Source: Clostridium gelidum
Lineage (GTDB): Bacteria > Bacillota > Clostridia > Clostridiales > Clostridiaceae
Direction: 5' to 3'
Length of the DNA stretch: 64,000 nt
NCBI RefSeq assembly: GCF_019977655.1
Contig: NZ_AP024849.1
Span: forward strand, 2,203,001 to 2,267,000
Both the position numbers and the translations under genes were made by a program. The notes beneath the pieces are model-generated. The model was not told where the DNA came from. It searched no databases and saw nothing but the letters and a program-made list of their open reading frames with translations. Positions 9,188-17,436 of this stretch are shown here, piece after piece. Each line of letters opens with the position of its first letter. The stretch's first letter is position 1.

Positions 9188-9325
9188 GTATGGTGATATT
9201 GTTTGCAAACGAGAGGATGATAAAGTTATGGAATATATTTCAGCCGTTTATGGCTTATTCCAAAGACGTGGACAAGCCTGTTAACGGGGAACATACACGC
9301 AGAAAATGAAGGACGGTGAAAACAA

Positions 9326-10024
9326 TTGAAAGACATTTTCTTTGTTGAAGATAATTTGAGTTTAATTAATGGTTTATCTTTTGCAATCAAAAAGCAAGGA
9401 TACGAAATAGATGTTGCCCGTACAATTCTTGAATCAGAAGCACTATGGGCAAATAAAAAATATGATTTGGTGATTTTAGACGTGTCGCTTCCCGATGGCT
9501 GCGGCTATGATTTATGCAAAAAAATTCGCAAAACATCAAAGGTGCCGATTATGTTTCTTACTGCTGCTGATGAAGAAACTGATATCATAATGGGGCTTGA
9601 TATTGGTGGCGACGATTATATAACAAAGCCGTTCAAACTGGCGGTGTTTATGTCGAGAATAAATGCGTTGCTTCGCAGAAGTGACAATTTTGTTCAAGCT
9701 GATACCGAATTAAATTCTAATGGCATAAACGTACAACTGCTAAAAGGACAAGTCTATAAAAATGGAGAACAACTTGACTTAACAACAAGTGAGTATAAAT
9801 TGTTATGCCTGTTTATGGAAAATCCCGATATTGTTCTTTCTCCTGAACAGATTTTAAGTAAACTATGGGATTGCAACGAAAACTATATAGATAACAATAC
9901 TATTACCGTATATATACGCAGACTGCGTACAAAAATCGAAGATAATCCGGGTGAGCCTCAAAAAATAGTGACTGTTCGGCGTATGGGGTATAAATGGAAT
10001 GCTGCTACTGGGGGTGTACGATGA
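9326..10024 (+). CDS. OmpR-family response regulator
   Basis: 232 residues from TTG at 9326, with GAAGGACGG about 8 bases before it; the nearby ATG (9306) runs into a stop. The receiver domain (1-118) has the acidic pair ED at 8-9, the phosphorylation Asp at 52 (LVILDVSLP), and TKPF with the conserved Lys. The winged-helix DNA-binding domain occupies about 130-228, including the typical YIRRLRTKIE and VRRMGYKW. Its stop overlaps the kinase start (ATGA). With the downstream kinase, ATPase and FtsX-like permease it forms the layout common to antimicrobial-peptide sensing and resistance systems (BceRS-AB, VncRS-Vex). More G/C-rich codons than neighbouring genes suggest transfer. Confidence 0.93.
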   Translation: MKDIFFVEDNLSLINGLSFAIKKQGYEIDVARTILESEALWANKKYDLVILDVSLPDGCGYDLCKKIRKTSKVPIMFLTAADEETDIIMGLDIGGDDYITKPFKLAVFMSRINALLRRSDNFVQADTELNSNGINVQLLKGQVYKNGEQLDLTTSEYKLLCLFMENPDIVLSPEQILSKLWDCNENYIDNNTITVYIRRLRTKIEDNPGEPQKIVTVRRMGYKWNAATGGVR

Positions 10025-11058
10025 AAATATTGGTAAACGGGAAAATCAAAAAACTTTTTTGTTTGGTATTGCTTCTTATAGTAGCCTTTACCTTGATTTC
10101 TGCTACATTAATAGGTTTCAAATTTAAAAATGCAGCATTGTATATATTGGTATGTTCCTTGTGCATGAGCATCTGGATATTGGTAATAGGTTATAGGTAT
10201 TTCAAGGAACAAAATATAATCATGGAGAATGCTGTAACGCAAATCAAAGAATATATTTCTGGAAATCAAAATGCACGTATTGAATGTAATGATGAAGGAG
10301 AGCTATACAGACTATTTCATGAAGTGAATTCCGTAGTTTCCATTTTAAATGCCCACGCTGAAAATGAGGGAAAAGCAAAAAAATTTTTGAAAGATACCAT
10401 TTCTGATATTTCTCACCAGTTAAAAACTCCGCTTGCTGCACTTAATATATATAATGGCATTATGCAAGAAGAAGCAAAGAGTTTACCGACAATCAAAGAG
10501 TTTACTGATCTTTCAGAGCAGGAGCTTGACAGAATAGAAATACTGGTGCAAAACCTCTTGAAAATTACAAAACTCGATGCCGGAACAATCGTGATTGAAA
10601 AAGCTAAAGAAAATGTATCTGAAATGATGGGCAGTATAGAAAGGCACTTTTCATTTCGTGCCAAGCAGGAAGAAAAGGAAATATATCTGTCCGGGGATGA
10701 TGACGTTACTTTATTATGTGACTGTACTTGGCTGATTGAATCAATCAGTAATATTGTTAAAAACGCTTTTGACCATACGCAAAAAGGAAATGCTATTCAT
10801 ATTGAATGGAAACAATTTGCGTCTATTATTCAAGTCATCATAAAAGACAATGGAAGCGGTATTCACCCAGAGGATTTACATCATATTTTCAAAAGATTTT
10901 ATCGCAGTCGTTTTTCTAAAGATACGCAAGGTATCGGACTTGGGTTACCCCTTGCAAAAGCTATTGTTGAAGCACACAGTGGAACAATCGAGGTTGATAG
11001 CGAATTTGGTATTGGCACTACTTTTACAATCAATTTTTTAATTCCTACAAAATTGTAG
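10021..11058 (+). CDS. Membrane sensor histidine kinase
   Basis: 345 residues. The ATG at 10021 overlaps the regulator stop (ATGA) and has GGGGGTG in front, so upstream in-frame codons are not needed. Two N-terminal helices (about 10-32 and 38-60) are separated by only a few residues, so there is almost no extracellular loop. Such kinases usually sense through a partner transporter. The HisKA motif (ISDISHQLKTPL) places the phospho-His at about 131. The ATPase domain shows NIVKNAFDH, DNGSGI and GIGLGLPLAK. It should phosphorylate the regulator encoded just before it. Family-level call is certain; the stimulus is inferred from the linked exporter. Confidence 0.93.
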   Translation: MKILVNGKIKKLFCLVLLLIVAFTLISATLIGFKFKNAALYILVCSLCMSIWILVIGYRYFKEQNIIMENAVTQIKEYISGNQNARIECNDEGELYRLFHEVNSVVSILNAHAENEGKAKKFLKDTISDISHQLKTPLAALNIYNGIMQEEAKSLPTIKEFTDLSEQELDRIEILVQNLLKITKLDAGTIVIEKAKENVSEMMGSIERHFSFRAKQEEKEIYLSGDDDVTLLCDCTWLIESISNIVKNAFDHTQKGNAIHIEWKQFASIIQVIIKDNGSGIHPEDLHHIFKRFYRSRFSKDTQGIGLGLPLAKAIVEAHSGTIEVDSEFGIGTTFTINFLIPTKL

Positions 11059-11130
11059 GGTAAGTGTCATATAACAGTAAGATTGACATGATAATATTTC
11101 AATATCAAGATAGAAAGAGGTGGATAAACT

Positions 11131-11814
11131 ATGAATTTATTGGAAGTTAAATCAATTTCTAAAACCTATGGCAGCGGTGAAGCTGCAGTACATGCATTAA
11201 AAAATATCAGCTTTTCCGTTCCGAAAGGTGAATTTGTCGCAATAGTCGGAGAATCCGGCTCCGGCAAGAGTACACTTCTTAATCTGGTAGGTGCGCTTGA
11301 TATGCCCACTTCCGGCAAGGTATTTATTGACGGTAACGATGTTTTTTCCATGAAAGATAGTAGATTGACGATCTTTCGGCGCAGAAATATTGGATTTATT
11401 TTTCAGAGTTTTAATCTAATTCCAGAATTGAATGTTGAGCAAAACATCACATTTCCCGTACTGCTTGATTATCAAAAGCCCGATAAAAAGTATCTTGAGG
11501 AACTACTTACGGTGCTTAATTTGAAAGAACGCCGTCACCATTTACCCAGTCAATTATCAGGTGGACAGCAACAGCGTGTAGCAATAGGACGTGCGCTAAT
11601 TACGCGGCCGTCGCTTATCCTTGCCGATGAGCCGACGGGTAATCTAGATACGCAAAACAGCAGTGAAGTGATTACTTTGCTAAAAGAAGCTGCAAGAAAG
11701 TATCAGCAGACCATTGTTATGATTACCCATAACCGAAGTATCGCACAGACCGCAGATCGAATACTACAAGTGTCCGATGGCATACTAACCGATTTAGGTA
11801 GGTGCCGCGAATGA
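11131..11814 (+). CDS. ABC transporter ATP-binding protein (MacB/LolD-type)
   Basis: 227 residues. Walker A GESGSGKST lies at 40-48, signature LSGGQQQR at about 142, Walker B LILADEP at about 162, and the H-loop Thr-His in VMITHN. The family (DevA/MacB/BceA) pairs with FtsX-like permeases and works by mechanotransmission rather than classic transport. AAAGAGGTGG precedes the ATG. Its last codons overlap the permease start by four bases (ATGA), so the two subunits are translationally coupled. The 72-base gap to the kinase gene has no terminator, so all four genes are probably one transcript. Confidence 0.95.
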   Translation: MNLLEVKSISKTYGSGEAAVHALKNISFSVPKGEFVAIVGESGSGKSTLLNLVGALDMPTSGKVFIDGNDVFSMKDSRLTIFRRRNIGFIFQSFNLIPELNVEQNITFPVLLDYQKPDKKYLEELLTVLNLKERRHHLPSQLSGGQQQRVAIGRALITRPSLILADEPTGNLDTQNSSEVITLLKEAARKYQQTIVMITHNRSIAQTADRILQVSDGILTDLGRCRE

Positions 11815-13613
11815 AAAGTTATCTTAGTCTAATTCCGATTTCTGCAAAAGTACACAGACGGCAGAACCGCATGACGCTTCTGTGTATTATATTTGCCGTA
11901 TTTTTGGTAACTGCTGTTTTTAGTATGGCAGATATGGGTGTTAGAATGGAGGCAACAAGATTACTGAATAAGCATGTCAGTCAATCGCTACAAGAACTTA
12001 GTAAAAGTTCAATGGCACAAAGTTTATATCCCATAGCTGCTGTGCTGTTTGTGCTTATACTGATTGCAGGGGTGCTGATGATTTCAAGCAGTATAAATAG
12101 TAATGTTGCCCAAAGGACAAAGTTTTTCGGAATGATGCGCTGCATTGGAATGAGCAGGCAACAGATTATCCGTTTTGTCAAACTGGAAGCTCTTAATTGG
12201 TGCAAAACTGCGGTTCCAATAGGTGTGATACTTGGGATTGTAGTCACATGGGGATTATGTGCTGGGCTACGGTTTCTTGTCGCGGTAGAGTTCTCCGATA
12301 TACCCCTTTGGGAAGTCAGTCCAACCGGCATTATCAGCGGAATAATTGTGGGAGTTGTTACAGTACTCATTGCCGCCAGTTCTCCAGCAAAACGAGCTGC
12401 AAAGGTATCGCCTGTAGCGGCAGTATCAGGCAATTTAGAAAACACAAAAAATGCAACCCATGCGTTGAATACCCGTTTTTCAAAAATTGAAACTGCCCTC
12501 GGTATTCATCATGCAGTATCGGCAAAGAAAAATTTAATACTTATGACAAGCTCATTTGCTCTTAGCATCATCCTGTTTTTGAGCTTTTCAGTCTTAATAG
12601 AGTTTATAAGCTATATTATGCCACAGTCATCGGATACTTCTGATATCAACATTGATAGTAATAACAGTTCAAATTCCATAGACAGTGTACTGCTTGATAA
12701 AATAAGTGGTATGTCAGGTGTAAAACATGTTTTTGGCCGAAGGAGCTGTCTTGATATTCCGGCAGAAGTAAATTCTCAAACAAACATGATTGATATGATT
12801 TCCTACGATGATTATGATTTGGACTGTCTTACAAAAGATAAGCAACTTAGAAAAGGCAGCGATATTTCAAAAGTGTATGGGGACAGTAATTACGTACTTA
12901 CAATCTGGGACAAGGATAATCCTTTAGCAATAGGCGGTAAAATACAAGTAGGCAATAAGGAAGTAGAAATCGCAGGGCTGTTAAAATGTAACCCATTTAG
13001 TGATAACGGCACTCCAAATGGGAAAATAACACTCATTACTTCTGGGGAAACTTTTACTCGACTTACCGGAGTAACCGACTATTCACTTATTCTTATACAG
13101 ACGACAAAAGATGCGACGGACAGAAATGTTGAAGCCATCCATAATGTCGTAGGTGAAAAGTACAAGTTTAGTGACCAACGCGACCAACGGACTACCAGCG
13201 TATATATGGCATTTATGTTTTTTGTATATGGATTTTTGGCAATTATCACCTTGGTTACTGTATTAAATATTATGAACAGCATTTCCATGAGTGTATCCGC
13301 AAAAATAAAGCAATATGGAGCCATGCGCGCGGTCGGTATGGACGAACATCAGATTACCAAAATGATAGCCGCCGAAGCGTTTACCTATTCTATATCAGGT
13401 TGTATTGTTGGAGTTGTAGTTGGTCTGTTCATTAACAAGTTACTATACGACCATCTTATTACTGCTCATTTTAACTACGCTACTTGGAGTATTCCTATTA
13501 TACCTATAATTATTGTGCTTTTGGTTATTGCGATTACGGCTATCGCTGCGATCTATGCTCCGTCAAAACGGATTCGGAATATGGCGGTAACTGATACAAT
13601 TAATGAACTGTAA
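11811..13613 (+). CDS. FtsX-like ABC permease
   Basis: 600 residues from ATG 11811, which overlaps the ATPase stop. It has two FtsX domains: the first (about 60-190) contains the AQRTKFFGMMRCIGMSRQQI coupling region, and the second (about 465-595) contains the parallel AKIKQYGAMRAVGMDEHQI. Eight or so membrane helices are visible. A soluble region of roughly 200 residues (about 255-460) between them is likely extracellular. This places it nearer to MacB/Vex-like permeases with duplicated FtsX domains than to single-domain LolC. With the ATPase it probably expels or detaches a peptide or lipid-linked compound. Codon use is visibly more G/C rich (for example GCGCGCGGTCGG near 13325) than the flanking genes. 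Confidence 0.9.
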   Translation: MKSYLSLIPISAKVHRRQNRMTLLCIIFAVFLVTAVFSMADMGVRMEATRLLNKHVSQSLQELSKSSMAQSLYPIAAVLFVLILIAGVLMISSSINSNVAQRTKFFGMMRCIGMSRQQIIRFVKLEALNWCKTAVPIGVILGIVVTWGLCAGLRFLVAVEFSDIPLWEVSPTGIISGIIVGVVTVLIAASSPAKRAAKVSPVAAVSGNLENTKNATHALNTRFSKIETALGIHHAVSAKKNLILMTSSFALSIILFLSFSVLIEFISYIMPQSSDTSDINIDSNNSSNSIDSVLLDKISGMSGVKHVFGRRSCLDIPAEVNSQTNMIDMISYDDYDLDCLTKDKQLRKGSDISKVYGDSNYVLTIWDKDNPLAIGGKIQVGNKEVEIAGLLKCNPFSDNGTPNGKITLITSGETFTRLTGVTDYSLILIQTTKDATDRNVEAIHNVVGEKYKFSDQRDQRTTSVYMAFMFFVYGFLAIITLVTVLNIMNSISMSVSAKIKQYGAMRAVGMDEHQITKMIAAEAFTYSISGCIVGVVVGLFINKLLYDHLITAHFNYATWSIPIIPIIIVLLVIAITAIAAIYAPSKRIRNMAVTDTINEL

Positions 13614-13670
13614 GGGTTCTATTTATGAAAACAGAAAAGAGATTAAACTAGACTGAATACTCTACTTTCT

Positions 13671-13715
13671 GCTATACGACGGCAAAAGAAAAAAAGCCGT
13701 CGTATAGCATTTTTT
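13671..13715 (+). terminator. Strong terminator of the regulator/ABC operon
   Basis: A perfect 13-bp stem (GCTATACGACGGC with GCCGTCGTATAGC) around a 12-base A-rich loop, followed by ATTTTTTA. Confidence 0.95.
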
Positions 13716-13760
13716 AGTATAGCATTCTTCCCATGTGTTATTACACTAGATTCGCTCACG

Positions 13761-14057
13761 TTGCCTTTCTTCATTGTTCTGTTACTAACTTTAATATCTC
13801 TTTCTTATATTACACAGAAAAATCTCTTCTTCTTCCCATTGAATAAAAATGATTATGGAATGGTCCAACATGTGGTTACATTAGAGAATCCTAAAGCGGT
13901 TCTTAATAGCAAATATGCTAAAAAAGAATTACAGGATCATATAATTAAACATGATCAGCTTATAAATAAAATGAAGCAATTACATGAAGCTAATGGAAAT
14001 GGACGTTGGTTTACAGAAGAAAGCATGTATCAAGTTGCTGATTCTATATTGAAATAA
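13761..14057 (+). pseudogene. Probable remnant of an unknown membrane-anchored protein
   Basis: Up to 98 residues from a TTG with no ribosome site. A hydrophobic stretch (about 3-25) is followed by a polar tail rich in Lys, His and Gln. I do not recognise the tail. With no start signal and decayed DNA after it, this is more likely the 3' part of a lost gene than an active gene, although an ATG start at 13859 giving a shorter protein is possible. Confidence 0.35.
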
Positions 14058-14106
14058 TTAGAAGATCTTCATAATAAAAGAAGCAACTTTCTAATGATAA
14101 TATATT

Positions 14107-14368
14107 AGGATTATTGACATTTAGGAAATGTTTAGCTTATGTACAAAATGTATCAATACCTAAAAACCCAAAGATAATTTCACAATCTATAACAAATGAA
14201 AAAGCCACATTGATTTGGGAAAAGCCTGATAAATATGATATCATTAAAAATTATAATATCTATCAAGATGGACAGAAAATTGGAGATGCAAACAGTGGAA
14301 GCAATATAGCAAAAGAATGCTTTGATCGTTTTTATAATGATGATTCTAATTCTAATGCAGTAAAAATA
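14107..14368 (+). pseudogene. Truncated copy of the FN3 part of the GH28 pectinase
   Basis: Base for base this matches 6937-7198 (end of signal peptide plus most of the FN3 domain) at an offset of about 7170, with scattered substitutions. The copy starts inside the hydrophobic signal helix and stops abruptly after AVKI, where it is fused in frame to an Rpn-type coding segment. No start codon or ribosome site precedes it. Confidence 0.9.
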
Positions 14369-14657
14369 ACAGAAAAAATGATACTTAAACATTGGATTGG
14401 AAATAATGTTGATGAGACTATATCAGATAATGCAGTTGAAATATTAGCTATCGGATAAAGAAGGAGTGGAGAAGATGGTTGCAAATAATGCTTTTATGAT
14501 AGAGGAAATTAAAGAAAAAGTTAAAAAAGAAACAAAAAACCAAGAGAGAATTGAAATTGTTAAAAATGCTATTAATTTAGGGTTGGATGATGAAGCTATT
14601 AGTAAATTAATAGGATTAAGTATTGAAGAAGTGGCTAAAATGAGAGTGAAAAATTAA
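14369..14657 (+). pseudogene. C-terminal fragment of an Rpn-family nuclease/transposase, frameshifted
   Basis: It encodes TEKMILKHWIGNNVDETISD and onward, then after a one-base insertion near 14456 (GGATAAAGAAGG) continues in the next frame as KEGVEKMVANNAFMIEEIKE to the family C-terminus SIEEVAKMRVKN. This is the typical tail of PD-(D/E)XK Rpn proteins (recombination-promoting nuclease / putative transposase). The catalytic N-terminal half is absent, replaced by the FN3 copy. A related tail lies at 23453-23641. Confidence 0.75.
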
Positions 14658-14683
14658 CTTCTAAATAATAGTAACTTTTCTAA

Positions 14684-14715
14684 TAGCAACTTCAACACGA
14701 CCTGTTTCAGAAGTA
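14684..14715 (+). repeat. REP-like repeat R1, partial copy
   Basis: The paired part of R1 (AGCAACTTCAACACGACC, then TGTTTCAGAAGT) is kept. The GC palindrome and terminator are lost. It lies 27 bases after the Rpn remnant. Confidence 0.6.
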
Positions 14716-14776
14716 TCAAGTTCAGCAATACTTAAAGATTGTTTCAAGAATAGTGAAAAGAAAATATGAAAAAAAG

Positions 14777-14805
14777 TTTACAATTTAGTTAAACGATAAT
14801 ATAAT
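14777..14805 (+). promoter_or_regulatory. Sigma-A promoter for the 82-residue gene
   Basis: TTTACA (14777-14782), a 17-base spacer and TATAAT (14800-14805). The transcript would start almost at the Shine-Dalgarno GGAAGGAGG, giving a very short leader. It shares the -35 of the sigma-factor promoters at 18040, 21032 and 21200 but has an ordinary -10. Confidence 0.6.
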
Positions 14806-14826
14806 TGGTGGAAGGAGGATGAAAAA

Positions 14827-15075
14827 ATGGGTAAAAATGGAACGTTGGTGAAGTGCATATTTGAATATAAAGGCAAGCAATATAGTGTAGAAGATATAAT
14901 TTCATATTATTTAGATGAAGAACTGGCATTATATTTATATGAATATGGAGATTCTTCATATGATAATTATAGAGCTGATTTAGTAAGGATAAAATACGGT
15001 GAAGATGAAATTCCAAACTTGACAGGTAGTAGTAAGAAAATAAAATTAATTAACATAGAATTAGAATATAAATAG
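14827..15075 (+). CDS. Small acidic protein of unknown function
   Basis: 82 residues with an ideal GGAAGGAGG ribosome site, a promoter just upstream and a terminator just downstream, so it is very likely expressed as a single-gene unit. It is soluble, with no signal peptide or cysteine motif beyond one Cys at position 10. It opens with KCIFEYKGKQYSVEDIISYY, then an acidic Asp/Tyr-rich middle and a short basic end. I do not recognise the family. Confidence 0.7.
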   Translation: MGKNGTLVKCIFEYKGKQYSVEDIISYYLDEELALYLYEYGDSSYDNYRADLVRIKYGEDEIPNLTGSSKKIKLINIELEYK

Positions 15076-15077
15076 TT

Positions 15078-15104
15078 AAGCACTTACGGTTGTAGGTGCT
15101 TTTC
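15078..15104 (+). terminator. Terminator of the 82-residue gene
   Basis: AAGCACTTAC pairs with GTAGGTGCTT (one mismatch) around a GGTT loop, followed by TTC. The T-run is short. Confidence 0.7.
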
Positions 15105-15383
15105 TTCAATGTATAGGAAAGTATAGAATTGAGGAAGCCTAAAAGGTTGACAAAATCTAGCACTAGAGAATAATTGTGTTAAATTGTAAATAAAAATAGT
15201 TAGAGGTAAGCAAATGATGAAAAGCAAAATGAAAATATTAGGGTGAAAATAGGTGATAAATATTAATATAAAAGTAAGATAATCATAAATAAAACTTAAT
15301 TATTTTTATGCTATAATATACGAGAAAAATGAAATTAATTTTTTGACATTAAATTCATAGCATAATAAAGGAGACAAGAAATT
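15105..15383. other. Upstream region of the DUF1002 gene
   Basis: Contains a TATAAT (15312-15317) without a clear -35. GGAG lies about 11 bases before the ATG at 15384. No other feature seen. Confidence 0.4.
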
Positions 15384-16265
15384 ATGAAAATTAAATCATT
15401 TATATCAAAAGGACTCATATTATCTTTATCTTTAAGTATTTTTTTAACATCTCTTCCTGGAGTTCCAGCATTTGCAGATTCGTTTAAGTCTGTTACCCTA
15501 GGAGCTGACTTAAGCAATGTACAAAAAGAAGAAATGCTAAAATACTTTGAAGTAACTAAAAATAATGCGAATATACTAGAAATTACCTCAAAAGAAGAAC
15601 ATACATATTTAGCGAAAATTGCATCAGAATCGGAGCTGGGTAATAAAGCAATATCATGTTCTTATGTTGAGCCAACCAAAAAAGGTGGATTAAAGGTAAC
15701 TACTGAGAATCTTACTTGGGTTAATGATGGAATGATAAAAAATGCATTAATAACAGCTGGTATTGAAAATGCTAATGTTAAAGCATCTGCACCTTTTGAA
15801 GTATCTGGAACGGCTGCTCTTACTGGAATATTAAAAGGCTTTGAAAATAGTAGTGCAGGAGAAAAGATTGATGAAAATAAAAAAGAAGCTGCAAATGAAG
15901 AATTAGTTACTACTGGAGGTATTGGAAAAAAGATTGGACAAGATGATGCTAATAACTTAATAAATAATATAAAAAAAGATGTAATAAAAGAAAAACCGAA
16001 GACAAAAGAAGAAATAAATAAAATAGTAGATAAGGCTACTGAAGAATATAAAACTGATTTATCAGCTGAAGATATAGCTAACATAAAAGCTGTAATGAGC
16101 AAAATAAACGACTTAGACCTTAACTACAACAATCTAAAAGACCAATTAAATGATGTGACAAATCAATTGAAAGATAAATTAAATAGTGACAAGGCTAAAG
16201 GTTTCTTCGCTAAATTAGAAGAAATGTTTTCTAAGTTTTTGAATGAAATAAAGGGTGCATTCTAA
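15384..16265 (+). CDS. Secreted DUF1002 protein (YpuA-like)
   Basis: 293 residues. A signal peptide (1-31, cleavage after AFA) is followed by the DUF1002 pattern: SVTLGADLSNVQKEEMLKYF, the KAISCSYVEP segment, and the internal VTTENLTWVNDGMIKNALITAG and AFEVSGTAALTG-like block (here APFEVSGTAALTG). The last 110 residues are charged and helical, ending in a short amphipathic helix. B. subtilis YpuA is the best known relative; the biochemical function is unknown, and an envelope role is assumed from export. It is monocistronic, with mosaic DNA on its 3' side. Confidence 0.85.
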   Translation: MKIKSFISKGLILSLSLSIFLTSLPGVPAFADSFKSVTLGADLSNVQKEEMLKYFEVTKNNANILEITSKEEHTYLAKIASESELGNKAISCSYVEPTKKGGLKVTTENLTWVNDGMIKNALITAGIENANVKASAPFEVSGTAALTGILKGFENSSAGEKIDENKKEAANEELVTTGGIGKKIGQDDANNLINNIKKDVIKEKPKTKEEINKIVDKATEEYKTDLSAEDIANIKAVMSKINDLDLNYNNLKDQLNDVTNQLKDKLNSDKAKGFFAKLEEMFSKFLNEIKGAF

Positions 16266-16341
16266 AATTAGCAAGGTGAATAATTTAATAAATAGTTATC
16301 AAATATTAAATTCTTAAGCATAAACAGCAATTAAATAAATG

Positions 16342-16418
16342 GTTTTATGGAGTGGTGTAAAAGCTACTCTATTTTCATACTTACATGTATTTTTTTATCT
16401 TCAGACGAGTTATGCTTT
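16342..16418 (+). repeat. Dispersed fragment R2, copy 2
   Basis: Same 75-base Rpn-derived block as at 8745 and 34917, with one or two changes (AAGCTACTC for AAGCTGCTC). Here it is joined about 25 bases later to a truncated DltD-like copy rather than to the MFS fragment. Confidence 0.7.
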
Positions 16419-16442
16419 AATTAAAGGAAATTTTCCTCCTAT

Positions 16443-16853
16443 AAAACATTTGATTATGCATTTTCTTCCCAAATGTTTATTAGGACATACTATTCTTTAA
16501 AAGAGTTATTTGATTATCAAAAGCCTAAAATGATTATCTTAACTACTGAGCAGAATAATTTTACGGCAAAGCAAGAAAAACCATTAGTATACCTTTCAGT
16601 TGCACCATATATGAAATCATTATTTAATATGGCACAATATTATTTAAGTTCCTCCGCACAGGATGGTTTGTATTTGGACAGATTGTTTCCGTGGCGTGGA
16701 TATGATGTAAAGTCTCCACAAGAAGCAGTAAAGAACTTTGATGGAAAATTAGATGATTACTATATTAATTATCCAGAACCTGGGCAGGTAGAAGCTTTTT
16801 CAAACAATAAAAGTGGGTATATAGGAAGAGGAGCTGTAAAGGTTAATAAGTAG
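16443..16853 (+). pseudogene. Internal fragment copied from the DltD-like gene
   Basis: Nearly identical to 38489-38887 in the middle of the DltD-like gene: it starts at the AAAACATTTGATTATGC segment and stops after GRGAVK. A 126-codon frame from 16473 stays open, ending VKVNK then TAG. It lacks the N-terminal anchor, the catalytic Ser block and the C-terminal Asp/His block, and has no ribosome site. High identity suggests a recent copy. Confidence 0.9.
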
Positions 16854-16897
16854 AAGTACTGTTCCAGTAAGACCTAGTCGATACTTTGCAAGAAATA
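16848..16897 (+). repeat. Repeat R3, copy 1
   Basis: AAGTAGAAGTACTGTTCC through TTTGCAAGAAATAA is the same as 41552-41602, a segment downstream of the dlt-like operon. It is joined directly to the DltD fragment, so two distant parts of the operon region were joined here. Confidence 0.8.
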
Positions 16898-16903
16898 AAA
16901 AGA

Positions 16904-16954
16904 ATAGCAACTTCAACACGACCTGCCTCAGAAACACTCACAGGGGAAACATAA
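16904..16954 (+). repeat. REP-like repeat R1, partial copy
   Basis: R1 from ATAGCAACTTCAACACG to GGGGAAACATAATT, with the CCCCCGGGGG palindrome reduced to CTCACAGGGG. Confidence 0.65.
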
Positions 16955-16998
16955 TTATTAATTTCTAGAATGCCATTTGTGTTTATATGGATGATTTT

Positions 16999-17044
16999 AT
17001 TGAATCAAATGGTGCAGATTTAGAATAATAAAAGAAATTAAACC
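16999..17044 (+). repeat. Coding-scrap repeat (IESNGADLE stop), copy 1
   Basis: This segment encodes the end of some protein (YMDDFIESNGADLE, then TAA). It recurs at 33436-33480, in both places directly before a terminator-like hairpin. Parent gene not in the window. Confidence 0.55.
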
Positions 17045-17086
17045 TAGCATATGTCTTTAAATGGATATTATGCTAGGTTATTTTTA
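17041..17086 (+). terminator. Terminator-like hairpin
   Basis: AACCTAGCAT pairs with ATGCTAGGTT (17070-17079), followed by ATTTTTAATT. It is the same family as 2240-2284. Confidence 0.6.
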
Positions 17087-17202
17087 ATTCTAAAACGAAC
17101 CAATGTACGTATGTTATTTAAGGAATTGGAAATAACTATTAGTTGTGCGTAACGCAGCAATTTAAGAAAATTTCTATAAATTTCTTGTGGTAAACCTAAT
17201 AT

Positions 17203-17421
17203 CTAATTGATTTTATTTTTAATTTCATTAATAGTTGAATTTATTATATCTAAAGTATTTAATTTGTCTGTAAGCTGCTTGATTATCTCCTGATAACTTT
17301 TTTCTCTTTGTTCTTGCTTTAAATCTCTAGTTTCCTGTGCTTTTAGTATGTATACTATAAGTACACAACTAAGTAATACCCAAATCCCCTGAGTTGCAGC
17401 GGTTTTTATTAATTCATCCAT
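17203..17421 (-). CDS. BhlA/UviB-family holin-like protein
   Basis: 72 residues: a short start (MDELIKTAATQG), one membrane helix (about 12-28), then a charged coiled-coil tail starting KAQETRDLKQEQREKSYQ. This is the standard shape of the BhlA/UviB bacteriocin-associated holin family. GGAGGTGAG lies just before the ATG, and the gene begins 15 bases after the stop of the sigma-factor gene, so both are one operon. In C. perfringens pIP404, uviB follows the sigma gene uviA and is thought to help release bacteriocin. Here it would make membrane holes for the two signal-less lysins encoded nearby. Family call firm; the pore role is inferred. Confidence 0.85.
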   Translation of the reverse strand: MDELIKTAATQGIWVLLSCVLIVYILKAQETRDLKQEQREKSYQEIIKQLTDKLNTLDIINSTINEIKNKIN

Positions 17422-17436
17422 AATCTCACCTCCGTT

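Larger units (their letters stand above)
8638..9325. other. Intergenic mosaic of gene fragments
   Basis: Three scraps are joined here, annotated separately: an Rpn-gene scrap (8745-8815), the 3' end of an MFS gene in antisense (8809-8981) and an IS3-type transposase scrap (8982-9120). A putative promoter for the next operon lies at 9159-9187. Confidence 0.7.

Noticed and set aside
9217..9306. Possible leader peptide (30 codons) before the response regulator
   Set aside because: The ribosome site touches the ATG, and a second overlapping frame at 9229 is equally plausible; no attenuator structure seen.
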